Assembly: GCA_030847615.1 (NCBI GenBank)
Contig: JAUMIR010000003.1
Span: 62,853,001 to 62,917,000, forward strand
DNA: 64,000 nt
Direction: 5' to 3'
From: Gambelia wislizenii
Lineage: Eukaryota; Chordata; Lepidosauria; Squamata; Crotaphytidae
In this document: piece by piece, positions 21,168 through 32,134 of the stretch
How the letters are laid out: each line of letters starts with the position of its first letter
Numbering within the stretch: position 1 is the stretch's first letter
The notes under the pieces: generated by a model
What the model was told of the DNA's origin: nothing
The model's input: only the letters and a program-made list of their open reading frames with translations
The model's database searches: none
Position numbers and translations under genes: made by a program

Positions 21168-24100
21168 TAGAAGCTCCTTAGGCACATGTTCACATGAGCA
21201 AGGTGCCAACAGAAGGGGCAGAGCTAGCATATGCCTCTCCTCATAGGTTTAGAATGCTTGGATTAATGGACAATTTTATTCAGCTACGAATCTTGAAAAG
21301 AATATATACTTATTAATGGAAATATGCCTTGTGTTTTTATTACAGCAATGTAAGCATCAGTATGTAAAGAACAGTGAGAGTAGGCAATAATTTTGTTCTG
21401 AAACACTGAAAACAAAACCGTTTTTCCTAATTACCAAAATTTCTTTTTTAAAAAAAGGACTCCTCCCCTCCCAAAGCTCATTGAAAAATTAGTCTACATT
21501 TACACCTAGAAATGCGTACATGCATCTTCCAAACCATTCTATTATTTAGAGGGGGAAACTTCAGAAGTGTCCAGTACAGTATCAGTGTCAGCAGAGAGCT
21601 GAGTGTAATTTTCACAAATGCCACCTCAGCACTGCCTGCACTAGCAACCATTCACAGATTTTGAGGGGGAGGGGAAAGGATAATCTTAAAGGGCTAGCAA
21701 CCCTCTGAGAGGCATTAAGAATTATGAAGCAACCTGAATGCTGAAGAGTTCTACAGAAAACACACAAGGAGAATATGTTGACTGCTACAAGCTTTACCCA
21801 ATGGGAAAAAAACCTGGGTTTTATACTACAAAATCAATATCTGCTACGGACGACTTGAGACTTGTTAACTAGCTAACAAAAGTTGCATGTTAGCATTAGG
21901 AAGGCCCAAACAGAGTGTTATTTTCTGATATGCAGTACTTTAACCAACAATTTCAAACTGCACTCAAGCATTTCTTCTAAATTATGCACCTCAGACCTGA
22001 AGGTTCTCAGTTCCATAACCAGGAGCCAATTGTGCACTAATACTGGCTTGGGCAAAAATGGTAATATTACACATGCAATACTTATTTAAAATAAGGAAAA
22101 AATAGAAACTCTGTAGCAGCTGAACAAAGGGAAAGCAGCATATACACACAGAGAAGACACATATCACACAATTAGAGTGGCATACAGTAGAAAATTTAGA
22201 GTTGGGTGATACAAATGACTTTTGTAGAACGCATTCTTCCATGCATCATTTATTCAAAGAGTAAGTTCCATCTATCACTGGAAATACTTGTTTAATCTTT
22301 ATGTTAATGCTATAAGCAAGGTTGTTCAACTTTTTTAGGAAGAAGTAATTATGATGGTGGCACTCAACAGGAATATCTATATAAAATGTACACGCACATG
22401 TAATCCAAATTTAAAAACATTTACAGAAGACTAAAGCATGAAGTCCTTATTAAGGTTATATAAAATATAACTATGGATGCAATAAACAGCAATCATCTAT
22501 TGCTGTAAGTGACAAAAATCAGAATTAAATAAATTTAGGCCTATACCAAGAACTTTTCAAAACTGTTTGGCTTCAAAAGAAACCAGATATTCTCAAATGC
22601 TGAAAAAAGTTTGAAACGTTTAAATATATTGGAATAAACAATAAGCATTCTGCAAGCTAGATCTGGCACAGATCATAAGCCAAAAGAGCTAAATTTCTTT
22701 TAAATAAAATATTTTGTCAATTACCAACCAGAGGTGCTTGATTGGGTTCTATATGGTTTTTGAAACTTTAGTACTGATTTCACCACCTTTAAAAGGCGAA
22801 GAGAAAACACACACACGCACACTCACTTCTTCCCAAACCAGGAGGAAAATCAAACAGCTTCTCATACCCAAATCAAACCCTGTTAATATTTAAGAAGCTA
22901 ATTCTATTAATTCTGCACAAACTTAAATACTCGTTCAGTATCATGAGTAGTTCATATTTATCAAAACACTTCCAGATCTGTGAACAGCCACAAACAAATA
23001 CAAAACTCTACAAGATCAGGGCCTACCCTGATAGGCCTATCCACCCACAAAGGGAACCACTGTCTTCCTGTGGAGGTACTGGTGTACAGACAGGCTATGA
23101 AAGAATTGTGGGCAAAGACAATCTCTAAAGATGGGAGGAGGGACAAAAAAGAAGTTTTCATGAATTCTACAGTGTGCTTTGAATGCTTCAAAATTCTTGG
23201 CTCCAGTAGAGGAACTTGCAATAATCTCTGGAAATGTGCCCATATAAACTTAAGAGCAGCAGGCAGCCCATAGAAAGTTACAGTCTGTCCACAGCAAGGC
23301 AGTTTTGTTCATGTAGGATTTAGAGCTGGCCCATAGGTATGGAAGCTCACATAAAGGGGGCAAGGAGCCAGAACTAACAGTGTCTGAATTCCAGGCAATA
23401 TTGGTTCTATTGCCTCAGCCTCAAAAGGCTGACTGACAACAATGACCAGATGCTGCAAGAGGGACAGTTGCTGATTCTTGGTCCCACAACATAGGTGAGT
23501 GGTGACTACAAGAAAGAGCTACCACTGCCCTCTCACTTTGGGAGATACAACAATAAGAACAGGGTATGTTGGCCACACCAAAAACACACAAGAACAAGAA
23601 GAGGTAGCATCTGACCCCTTCGTGCCTCTCACTTCCTCTCTCTCTCTGTGGCATAACAGAGAATTTGAGGCAGGGGCTCTTCCCAGAGAGTCTGTGTGCA
23701 TGTGAACCAGAGGCAGCTTATTCCTCTTCTCTCTTGGCACCAGGAGGAATTGGGCCCCATGGTACTCTCCAAAGAACATTCACACAAACTAGAACCTTTG
23801 CTCACTTGCCCCAGCCTCCTGCTTCTGTCTATGTGGTCCTGCAGAAAGGTTTTAACCTGCTGAGTCAAATCTCTATCTGTGCAGTGCCCCCCAAAAGAAA
23901 ATGGGCATCAGCTCCCCACACAAACAGCAGCCTCTTGCTTGCTCACCTGTGGTTCCCTTCTGAGTGGCACATCAGTGGGAACTGCTCTTGATTCCCCTTC
24001 TCATCCCAAAGGGCCAGTAGGCAATGTGCCATGCTGGATGTTGTTGACTGATGATATCTAAACAGCTTCATAGTGCTCTCCCAAGAGGACTGGGCAGGAA

Positions 24101-24745
24101 GAGGGGCCAATGGGGAAAATGGTGTTTCAAGGTATCCTGAGCACCTTTAAGCCACAATATAAAACTATTTTCCATGAGGACTGCCAGTGAGCTTTCGCAA
24201 AGTATTTTGGCAGCTTGGCCCTATAGTTATCAAACAGCCCCCAGGTTTCCTCCCTACTTTGGAGCTGGTTCAAATACCTGCACAACTGCTTGGATGTCCC
24301 CTGTCCAGTTTGGAGTCGCAAAGAAGCTGATCACTCTTCATGCTTGCCAGAGAATAATGCCATATATACTATGGCAAGTGTGGAAACAAACACTGAGCTC
24401 AGGGAATAGAGAGAACATGGCCGCCCCAATAAAAGAAGCAGCAACTGCCCTTTCCTCTCCTCTCTTCCTCCTTGGGTGGTGGAATAAGAAGGATTGGACT
24501 GCAAGGGCCCAATTTCCACTGATGTGCTGTCCAGAGTGAGAATGCGATGAGAATGCCGGCAGGCACACTGCAGCAGAAGGCTGCTGTTCCTGATAAGGGC
24601 AGCCACCTCTGCCCACTTACATGCCAACCCTTTCCCTTTTAGAAATGGTAGACATTGGACTCAGAGAGAGGATAAACATGCAGAGGCAAGCAGCTGCTAG
24701 TCTCTGGGCCCTGTGGCACTGCCCACCTCTTTCCACTTGCCTTCT
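21168..24745. other. 3.6-kb stretch with no recognised gene
   Basis: The open frames here (for example 22961-23273, 23519-24061, 24174-24627) overlap each other on both strands and show no domain or splice-consistent host exon. The DNA from about 23.4 kb becomes richer in C and G approaching the CpG island. Presumed intron of the leftward transcript. Confidence 0.45.
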
Positions 24746-24749
24746 CTCT

Positions 24750-26030
24750 CTTTTCCCCTCTCTCCTAGGTCAAGACTGGGCTGAGTAGAGGGGACACTGA
24801 AGGTGACCCCCCCCCATAGTTCCTGGGGGGCGCATCCTCTTTTCAACCCCTGCCGCGTCCACACCACGCAAAAGATTCGCAATACTGCCTTGAGCTCCTC
24901 TCCAAACGGGGAGGAGGAGGGGGGAGCGTCCACAGAAGACTTTTTTCGCCTTTGCGGAGCTTCTCCCCTCCCAGGGCTCCTGACGGTCTGAAGTCTAGAC
25001 CGTGCCTGACCGGAGCGGGGTGGTGGTGGAGAGTGGCTTCCCCCTCCTGCCGCTGCTCCTCAGAGGAGTAAGAAGAACCCGGCCAGGAAAGTTGGTGCAA
25101 AGTTTGGAGGCTGAGTCGGGAAAGCGCGCGGCGGCGGCGGCGGAGAGGAGGAGGAGATCCGGCTGGTGCGGGCCTGTGACACGTAGCCCGATCGGCCCCC
25201 CGCCCCCTCGCCTCGCCTGGCCTCGCCGCCGAGACACAGCGCGGGCGCGCTACCCCTGCACTCGGCTCCCATTCGCTAAGGCGACCCCTCGGAACAAGAG
25301 GGCAGCCCTACAAGGGGGGGGATAGAGGAGGGCAGCCTTCCTCGCCTCCACGTCGGCAGTCGCCCCCCCCCGCCTCCTTCCTCCCCCCCCCGCCATCGTC
25401 CAGGTCCCTCGGCTGTTCTCTGGGTCTTCCCATTCCTGGGGCGACCGCCAGCCCCTTCGCCCTCCTCGAGGGACCCAGCCCCCCTCTCCCTCCTTCTCTG
25501 GCCCGGCCCGCCCGCTCGCTCGCTCGCCCGGTACGTGGCACTCACTCCGGCCCCTGCCTGCTCAGCTCGCTCTGCTGGAGAAAGCCCCGAAGCGCTCCCG
25601 GGAAAGCGGCGAGGCACCTTCCCGTCGGTTATATGGGGAGAGAAGCTGCCAATCCCAGGCTCACACGTCAGAAGAGCCGGGCCCCTTTCCTTTCCCTTCC
25701 TGGGAAGGCCCGGCCCAGGCGAGCCCAGCCACCAGCCAGCGCAGCGCTTCCTAACGCGACGCCACCAGCGCCTGACCGAGCCCCGAGCCGGGCGGAGAAG
25801 CACGCCGGAGGAGGAGGAGGAGCAGCTGCCGCCACTGCCGCCGCCGCCGCCTCTGGCCAGGACAAACTCTCCCATTCACACAGAAGGGAACACTGAGAAT
25901 GGCCCCAAGTGACCGCCGCTCCTTCACTACAGCAATCGGCCTGATCTTCTGCGTGTCTCCTCGGAAGAAAACCTTGGCAGGGACTCGATAGCAGTAACTT
26001 CCTAAGGAACGTGGAAGGATCGGGCCGCCG
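24750..26030 (-). promoter_or_regulatory. CpG island, candidate alternative promoter of the leftward gene
   Basis: About 1.3 kb dense in CG dinucleotides with (CGG)n at about 25127-25144, a 'gctcgctcgctcgcccg' run at about 25513 and a 'ccgccgccgccgcc' run near 25838. A possible minus-strand splice donor, 'CCGGA|GTGAGTG', has its GT at 25545-25544, which would end a noncoding exon at 25546. The strand is inferred from the presumed minus-strand HDLBP transcription unit, which is known in mammals to use more than one first exon. The 199-residue Gly/Ser/Arg-rich frame on the minus strand (25276-25875) is most likely an untranslated-leader artefact. A promoter for another transcript on either strand is not excluded. 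Confidence 0.6.
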
Positions 26031-26039
26031 CCTACAACC

Positions 26040-26424
26040 ATACACTCTCCAACAAGGGAATAAGCCCTACGGAATTCAGCAGGGCTTACTTCTGAGTAAA
26101 CACGCTCTGGGAAAATCACAAATGCACACGCATCCAATTTAATCGTGGGTCACCAAGGGTCTCTCCAAATTAAAGTACTTTTCCTAGAATCTCAAGGCAC
26201 TCTCAGCAGGCAGAAACCTAGATAGTTAGGAATGCCATGTCAGCACATCCCAGCCATTTGTGCTGAAAGGCACACCAAGTCTCCATTTCACTGCCTGCTC
26301 TGCCCTAAGTGAAGTCAGAAATAAACAGTGCTCTTTAAAATAAGAGGGGGCATGCTGGTAGGCCATATTATACCAAGCACTAGTAAATTTTATGCTGATG
26401 ATTTTCTCCTGTACTGTCACCCCA
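26040..26424. other. Flank of CpG island
   Basis: Contains a short dispersed motif 'gggcttacttctgagtaaac' near 26080. Otherwise unassigned. Confidence 0.35.
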
Positions 26425-26640
26425 CTTTTAATATCTTGCCCCCCCCAATCGGGACTTAAGGCAGTTTAACAATTAAACCAGATACATATAGATAAAAACA
26501 TAAAAAGATCATTAAGCTGTAATTAAACTGCCATTAAAAGATATTTAAAGTACACATTAAAAGAATAAAAAGCAGTTAAACACTACAGCATTCTATTAAA
26601 ACTTAGACAATTCCCCAAAGCCTACTGGAATAAAAAGAGT
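26425..26640. repeat. Fragment of an unclassified interspersed repeat (family R)
   Basis: The layout 'cgggacttaaggcagtttaacaa' followed by A/T-rich 'aattaaa...acataaaaag' runs matches the starts of the copies at 27950 and 51095 by eye. Non-coding in this window. Confidence 0.45.
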
Positions 26641-27371
26641 CTCCATCTGCACACAAAATGATAAAGAAAATTCTAATCTATTAAGAGAACCACAGAGTGC
26701 AGAACAGCCAATGAGTCAGGCCTTTCTCCCATTCTCACTAGATAGATCTGTGAGAATTGGGGGATCACAAAAAGGGTGTCTCACCCCAGACCTGAGCTGT
26801 ACAGTGTTTAATTGCTCATTTGTGTCCAGTAAGCGACCAGTTTTCTGTTAGTGCTTAAGTAGCAATGCTACAGTAGTCCAAGAACCACATTACTCAATAC
26901 ATTAACTAAATGTACCCTGTCTGAAAACCATTGTCTGTATTCAGTAGTCTGTATTCAGTAGGTGAACATCAACTATTTACCTTCTCCTCCAATACCCATT
27001 AAGATGTATTTCAGAACTATCACTATTTCTCCTGCTTTCACACTCTTTTCATTAAGCTAAATGCTTCCACCCAGTTGTTCAGTCTTTCTTCATACAAATA
27101 TATGAACTCCCAGGCTGTTGAACTCTCTTATGGAAAATTAGGCAGAACCCCTTTCTGTTATTCTTCTGTGGGCAAGCAAACACCTTTTCATTTAGACAGC
27201 CTTTTGGGTATCAACTGGTTGCTGTGGGAAAGGCTTTTAATTAAGGGGTTCTGTGCTTTTATCCTCATTGTCATGTTTTAAATGCTTTTAAAGTGTTTAT
27301 AATGACTGCTGTTTTAAGAGGATAATTTAAATGTTTTTTTCAAGTGTTTTACTTTTATTATTAATTTTTTA
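26641..27371. other. Unassigned sequence
   Basis: No gene recognised. A 15-bp tandem copy, 'gtctgtattcagtag', lies near 26934-26963. Confidence 0.4.
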
Positions 27372-27887
27372 CAGTGTGCCCTTGGGATCTGCAGGGGTTT
27401 GCTTGCAGGACCACGTACATACTGCCTTATGTATTGCATAAGGCAGCAGCTGAGGTGATGATAAACCCTGGCCACCCAGGCGCACATTCCTTAGGTTCCC
27501 CTGCCTCCAGGGAGCCCACCAGCCACCTGCTTCTGCCTTGAAGCAGCTTCTGCAGGAACATGGCAACTGCCTGCCCATTCGTTTGTGAATGAACAGACAC
27601 GAGAGAGTCTGAAGAATGCACGCCTGGCAGCCCGGGCTTGCTGCTACCCTGGGACTACTTCTCTGGCCTGGTTGTACTGCAGGTGTGTGGTGGGCTTTGA
27701 CCTGGAACTCGGCCAGGCTGTCAAAGTAAGCAGGAGTCACAAAATGAGGGTGATTTCCTTTCTTCTCTCTCCTTATGTAAGGGCACTCGCTTTATTAGAT
27801 CTCCTGTATTCATTTTTTTTAAATATTTTGAATCCACAGTTGGTTAAATCTGCCGATCTGGAGCCTATGGATACAGAGGGCTCACTG
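27372..27887 (+). mobile_element. Longer (516-bp) Tigger-like element
   Basis: Flanked by TA (27370-27371 and 27888-27889). Termini are CAGTGTGCCCTTGGGATC and, inverted, CAGTGAGCCCTCTGTATCC. The interior differs from the ~230-bp copies and contains palindromic pieces such as 'gccttatgtattgcataaggc'. It could be a distinct subfamily or a less deleted copy. No transposase is seen. Confidence 0.75.
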
Positions 27888-27949
27888 TAACTGTGTTTTG
27901 TTTTAAACTATGTTGTGAACAGCCTTGGTCCCATAATGGGGGAAAGGCA

Positions 27950-28560
27950 GGACTTATTTGTTTTATGTGCTGCCTTTTTCCCAAAGTGGACCCTTGGTGG
28001 CTCACAAAAAACATTAAAGATCAATAAAAGTTCAAAACAATTAAAATCACCATCATTAAAACAATTTTAAAATTATTTGAACATACAAAAGTTAAAAAAT
28101 AAAAACAACAACAAAAACATACCCCAATAAAAAAAAAAAGCCTCTGTGGGCACGGTCAAACATTATAAGTTTGCTTACACAAAAAGATTTTTGCCTGCCG
28201 GTGAAAGGAAAGCAGGGAGGGGGCCAGCCTAGCCTCCCATGGAAGGGAGTTCCTGAGGGTGGTAACAGCCACTGGGAAGACTCTCTCGTGCATTCTCACC
28301 CAGCAAGCCTATGACGGTGGTGAGACCAAGAGAAAGCCTTTCCATGAAGATCTTAGGGCCCTTGAAAGTTCATATGAGGAGATACGGTCTTTCAGATAGT
28401 CTGGACTCAAGCCATATAGGCCTTTATATGTCATGACCAGCACTTTGAATGGTGCCTGGGAATGAACAGCCAGTGAAGCTGTTTTAACAAGTGAGTTATA
28501 TGCTCCCTATAGCCGGCCCCAATCAGTATTCTGATTCTGGACCTGCTGAAGTTTCCAAAT
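27950..28560. repeat. Family R interspersed repeat
   Basis: Begins 'tgctgcctttttcccaaagt' and continues through A-rich repeats. It ends with a conserved block containing 'ggcctttatatgtcatgacc' and 'cagccagtgaagctgtttta'. The segment 'ggaagggagttcctgagggt' matches 53748-53770, where another copy is interrupted by CR1. The class is unknown to me (LINE- or Penelope-like debris possible). Confidence 0.55.
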
Positions 28561-29127
28561 GTATTTCCACAAAACCTTATCATTTTTAATTAATTTAAAT
28601 TTGACATTTTAAACTGAAGTAGAGCTGAACAAGAGTTTAGAACTAGAGCCAAGCTGAACAGTACTATTACTTTTGGTCAACAGGAGAATATAATCCTGCT
28701 AAATCTCTTGGATTTCAACAGAAAAAAGCTTTGGCCTCATGCACTATTACATGACAAAAGAAATCTAAGTGGCCATCCAGGAGAGCTCCTATAGTTTCTC
28801 TCTACTGCTGCTCCCTGAGACTTCGTGGATCAAACCAATCCAGTGTAAATTAAATTGCAGCAGTCTATCTAACATCCTGTCTTGGTGCCAAAACCTTTTG
28901 TTAGTCTCTGAGGTTGGATTCCAGAAGTACAGTATATCAAAACAATGTATCAAAGCTCTGAATCTCAGTGAATAGGGAAGATTAGACCACAATAAAAGGA
29001 TGATATCCTTTGTATGCTCTTCCCACCTGAGAACACTACCTGATCCCACTTAGGTTCTGTTTTGTCCTGATTTCTCAATGTTTTTGGTGATACTGTACTT
29101 GCTAAAGCAAGGAAAATGCAGACAGGT
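28561..29127. other. Unassigned sequence
   Basis: No gene or family recognised. Confidence 0.4.
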
Positions 29128-29640
29128 GCCAGATCCTTCTGATTTTGGAAGCTAAAAGCAGGATCAGCCCTAGTTAGTACAGTTGGCCCCCTATTTTCAC
29201 TGAGGTTAAAGGTGCAAGACTCCTGCAAAAGTGGGGAGTAAGTGAATATAAGTAAAAATCACAAATGCTACGGGGTTTTTTTAACCTGAGAGGACACTAC
29301 TCTAGGAATCTCTAGGTCCTCCAGCATGACTCTTATGGTCCAGCAGAAGTGGACCATAGAATCATGCTGGAAGAGCTACAAATGCCTGGAGAGAATATAT
29401 TAATCGCATCTGCAAATCATCACATCCGCAAAAGCTTAACCCACAAATATGCAGCGATTACTGTATCTGGGTGGGAGACAGCCAATGAATACCAGGTGCT
29501 GTAGGCTATATTTCAGAGAAAGGAACTGGCAAAAGCACCCCTGAGTATCCCTTGCCTAAGAAAATTCTATGAAATTATTTGGGTCACCATAAGTCAATAG
29601 GCAACTTGAAGGCACAGACACACACATGTAACCTGGACTT
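29128..29640 (+). mobile_element. 5S rRNA-derived SINE interrupted by a MITE
   Basis: The left half (29128-29179) has 'ttctgattttggaagctaaa' and 'cagccctagttagta'. The right half (29464-29640) resumes with 'tctgggtgggagacagccaa', 'taccaggtgctgtaggc', 'ttcagagaaaggaactggca' and the tail 'gtcaccataagtcaatagg'. The break falls exactly at the TA of the 5S box 'gttagtacttgg'. Confidence 0.85.
29180..29463 (+). mobile_element. TA-flanked MITE inserted in a 5S SINE
   Basis: Begins CAGTTGGCCCCCTATTTTC after TA (29178-29179) and ends GCAGCGATTACTG before TA (29464-29465), 284 bp. It contains an internal imperfect hairpin around 'ccagcatgactcttatggtcc' and 'ggaccatagaatcatgctgg'. The insertion into a TA is readable because the interrupted SINE continues. 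Confidence 0.85.
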
Positions 29641-30240
29641 GTTCTGTGTCACTTCTGACATCCAGCACAATCATAAGCACACATACTTCTTAAACAAACC
29701 TTAGTTAATTTCATGGGATGTACTTCCTAATTTAATTTGCTTAAAACTGAAGCCTTAGTCTCATTTGGCAGTCCCCGAAAAAATCCCAATGCTATCTAGC
29801 TAAAAATAAGAAACATTACTGTAGATGAGCAGATAGGTGAATAGCATGTAAGAGCAGAAGTTGGCAACGAACAGATCAGTATTGGACTTAGAAGAGGAAT
29901 TCAACTATGTTCTCACTTGGTGACACTCTACTAGCTTCCTGCAACAAGTGAACTATACTCACCAAATCTGCAAAACATACAAAGCTGAGAGGAACTTTAA
30001 GAATAAGAGATACTGGAGAACTAGGTAGATAGCAACAAAATAAAACTTTATGAAGAACTAATTCATTTTTGGAAATGAGTACTGTACATAAATCATCTTT
30101 GATATTGTGTAGTACACAGCATATAGTCTTCTAATACCTTAGTTTCCCCTGCTGTTTTCTACTGTAGGCCAAAATCCTCAACAGAATCCCAAATAAAAAG
30201 AAACACACTAATCTCAGTTTCAAATCTGGCCTGACTTCTG
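29641..30240. other. Unassigned sequence
   Basis: No gene recognised. Confidence 0.4.
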
Positions 30241-30251
30241 TTACTGATTCA

Positions 30252-30492
30252 CATTGTTACTACTGTGTGCCATCAAATTGTTTCCAACCTATGGCGACCT
30301 TAAGGTGAACCTGTCACAGGTTTTTCTTGGCAAGATTTGTTCAGAGGGGTTTTGCATTAGCTGTCCTCTGAGGGTGAGAGTATGTGATTTGCTTAAAGTC
30401 ACCCAACGGGTTTCCGTGGCTGAATGGGAATTTGAACCCTGGTATCCAGAGTTGTAGTCCAACACTCAAAGCACTACCCCACACTGGCTCTC
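30252..30492 (-). mobile_element. tRNA-derived SINE with perfect 11-bp target duplication
   Basis: In reverse orientation the tRNA-like head is at about 30430-30492 ('gggtttgaatt'-type B-box is seen reversed as 'aatttgaaccctgg') and the tail is at 'gtgtgccatcaaattg'. Exact direct repeats 'ttactgattca' lie at 30241-30251 and 30493-30503, delimiting the insertion. Confidence 0.92.
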
Positions 30493-30715
30493 TTACTGAT
30501 TCATACCACATAATATTCTTAATTTGGCAAAAAGTCCATCCTATCTGGTGGTTTCTGGAGTACTGCTTGGGCCATAGTTCCATTGGCCACCCTTGTTCCT
30601 AGCTACAATCAAACATGTGAGGACACTGTTTTGCCCCATCTAAATAAAACTGGTTATGAGAAAGGTAAAAGCACTACACCAACTAACAATAACTGTAGTT
30701 AATGTTATACCGCTA

Positions 30716-30944
30716 CAGTCAGCGCTCCATTTCTATAGATTCTGCATCCACAAATTCAATCAACCAAAATAAAAAATATTCAGGAAAAAAACCCAAAAAG
30801 CAAACTTTGCTGTATGCCATTTTATATAAGGGACACCATTTTACTATGTCATTGTATATAATGGGAGTTGAGCATCCATGGATTTTGGTACCTGCAGGGG
30901 GGTGGTCCTGAAACCATACCACAGTGCATACTGAGGGCCCACTG
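30716..30944 (+). mobile_element. Tigger-like MITE, copy 4
   Basis: TA at 30714-30715 then CAGTCAGCGCTCCATTTC. The end is GAGGGCCCACTG then TA at 30945-30946. The interior reads 'tgccattttatataagggac' and 'catccatggattttggtacc'. Confidence 0.85.
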
Positions 30945-31035
30945 TACTTTTATCCAAAAAGATGATAGCAGTAATTATAGTAGCATTTAACATTTGTATA
31001 GCACTTTGAAATTTTAAAAGAAATTCACAGGCATT

Positions 31036-31086
<51 letters not shown>
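31036..31086. repeat. Compound (CA)n(GA)n microsatellite
   Basis: 'acacacacacacaca' is followed directly by about 17 'ga' units. Confidence 0.97.
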
Positions 31087-31089
<3 letters not shown>

Positions 31090-31108
31090 ATCCACTAAAG
31101 AGCAATAC

Positions 31109-31508
31109 TTTTATTGGCCAATCAAAATGCATAAAATACATCATGGAAGCTCTGCTTGCTTCTTTATCAGGCAAAACATGTTAAAAATGATACAGAAGAA
31201 GAAAAGAGATGACGTTAGAGTCAAAGGCCTACATTTTGTATCAGATGTTGTTTCTGTTGTAGTTCAGTTGGGGGGGGGGTGTCTCAATGCAGGCAGAGGT
31301 TGCTCCCCTCTTGACCATGTGGGGACTGAGACAAAGGACAGTAAAATTTAACTGTGTTAGCAGCAGTAAAGTAACTCCTCTTAGGATGCATGGTGTCTCT
31401 GTCCTTTGTGAAGTCAGAGGCAGGCCCCTTTCTTAGTCAGAGAACACTGGATTTCTCCAGAAGTACTCCATTGTACTAAATTTTGTTGGCCAATAAAGAT
31501 ATACTCTT
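31109..31508. mobile_element. Possible TIR element
   Basis: The left end 'cttttattggccaatcaaaa' and the right end 'ttttgttggccaataaagat' are inverted relatives about 400 bp apart. The interior is non-coding and contains a G9 run. No target duplication is evident. Confidence 0.4.
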
Positions 31509-31522
31509 TTTATGTATTTCAG

Positions 31523-32134
31523 ATGCATCTACACTGGCATCATAACCTGGGGCCAGTCAGGAGCATTATGCTCCAGAACTGCCCTGGCTCAACATGATGT
31601 TGGCTACATGTACTGGCACGGATCTGTTCCAGAGCTGGCAGTAGTCCAGATGGGCCACCAGGTCGACAACGCATCAGTCCTACTTGCCCGCCCTGCTTGG
31701 TGATGTCACCACCTTGCCTGTCAACCAAGCAGCTCTCTGCAAGAGCCTGGCCACCATGCTGGTGAAGTCAGAAAGGGATGCCCATGTGATCAATGATGAG
31801 GGAGTAGAATGACCACCTTGTTGATCAAATGGCAGGGCGCCCCATTCTGACCTCACTAGTAGCAATGGCAACAGCCAGGTTCTCACAGAGGGCTGCTTGG
31901 CCGGCGGGCACAGCAGCAGCACTGAGGGGGACAGGCCAGTGGGGCTGATGTAGTGGTTGTAGATGTGCAGACAGGTGGGTCGCTTCAGATCCAACTGTCC
32001 ACATGTCCAAAACACCAGGACAACTTGCAGTTTCTATTAAACCAGATCAACAACTAAAAGGAGTGGATTCATGGCACACATCATCTGGACAAATTGCACC
32101 AGATCTGAGGTATGTATTGTATCCTTGGTGTAGA
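31523..32134. mobile_element. Possible TIR element, GC-richer
   Basis: The left end 'atgcatctacactggca' and the right end 'cttggtgtagacaagccc' are weak inverted relatives. The interior contains several short inverted segments ('catcagtcctacttgcc' region versus 'ggtgatgtcacc'). Non-coding; assignment is tentative. Confidence 0.3.

Noticed and set aside
25276..25912. Overlapping open frames of 199 and 125 residues in the 25-kb CpG island.
   Set aside because: Low-complexity Gly/Ser/Arg and Pro/Arg content caused by CGG/GCC runs on both strands. More consistent with an untranslated leader or promoter DNA.
31036..31086. Regular repeats that might suggest an array such as CRISPR or satellite.
   Set aside because: Simple dinucleotide microsatellite without spacers; the organism is a eukaryote.
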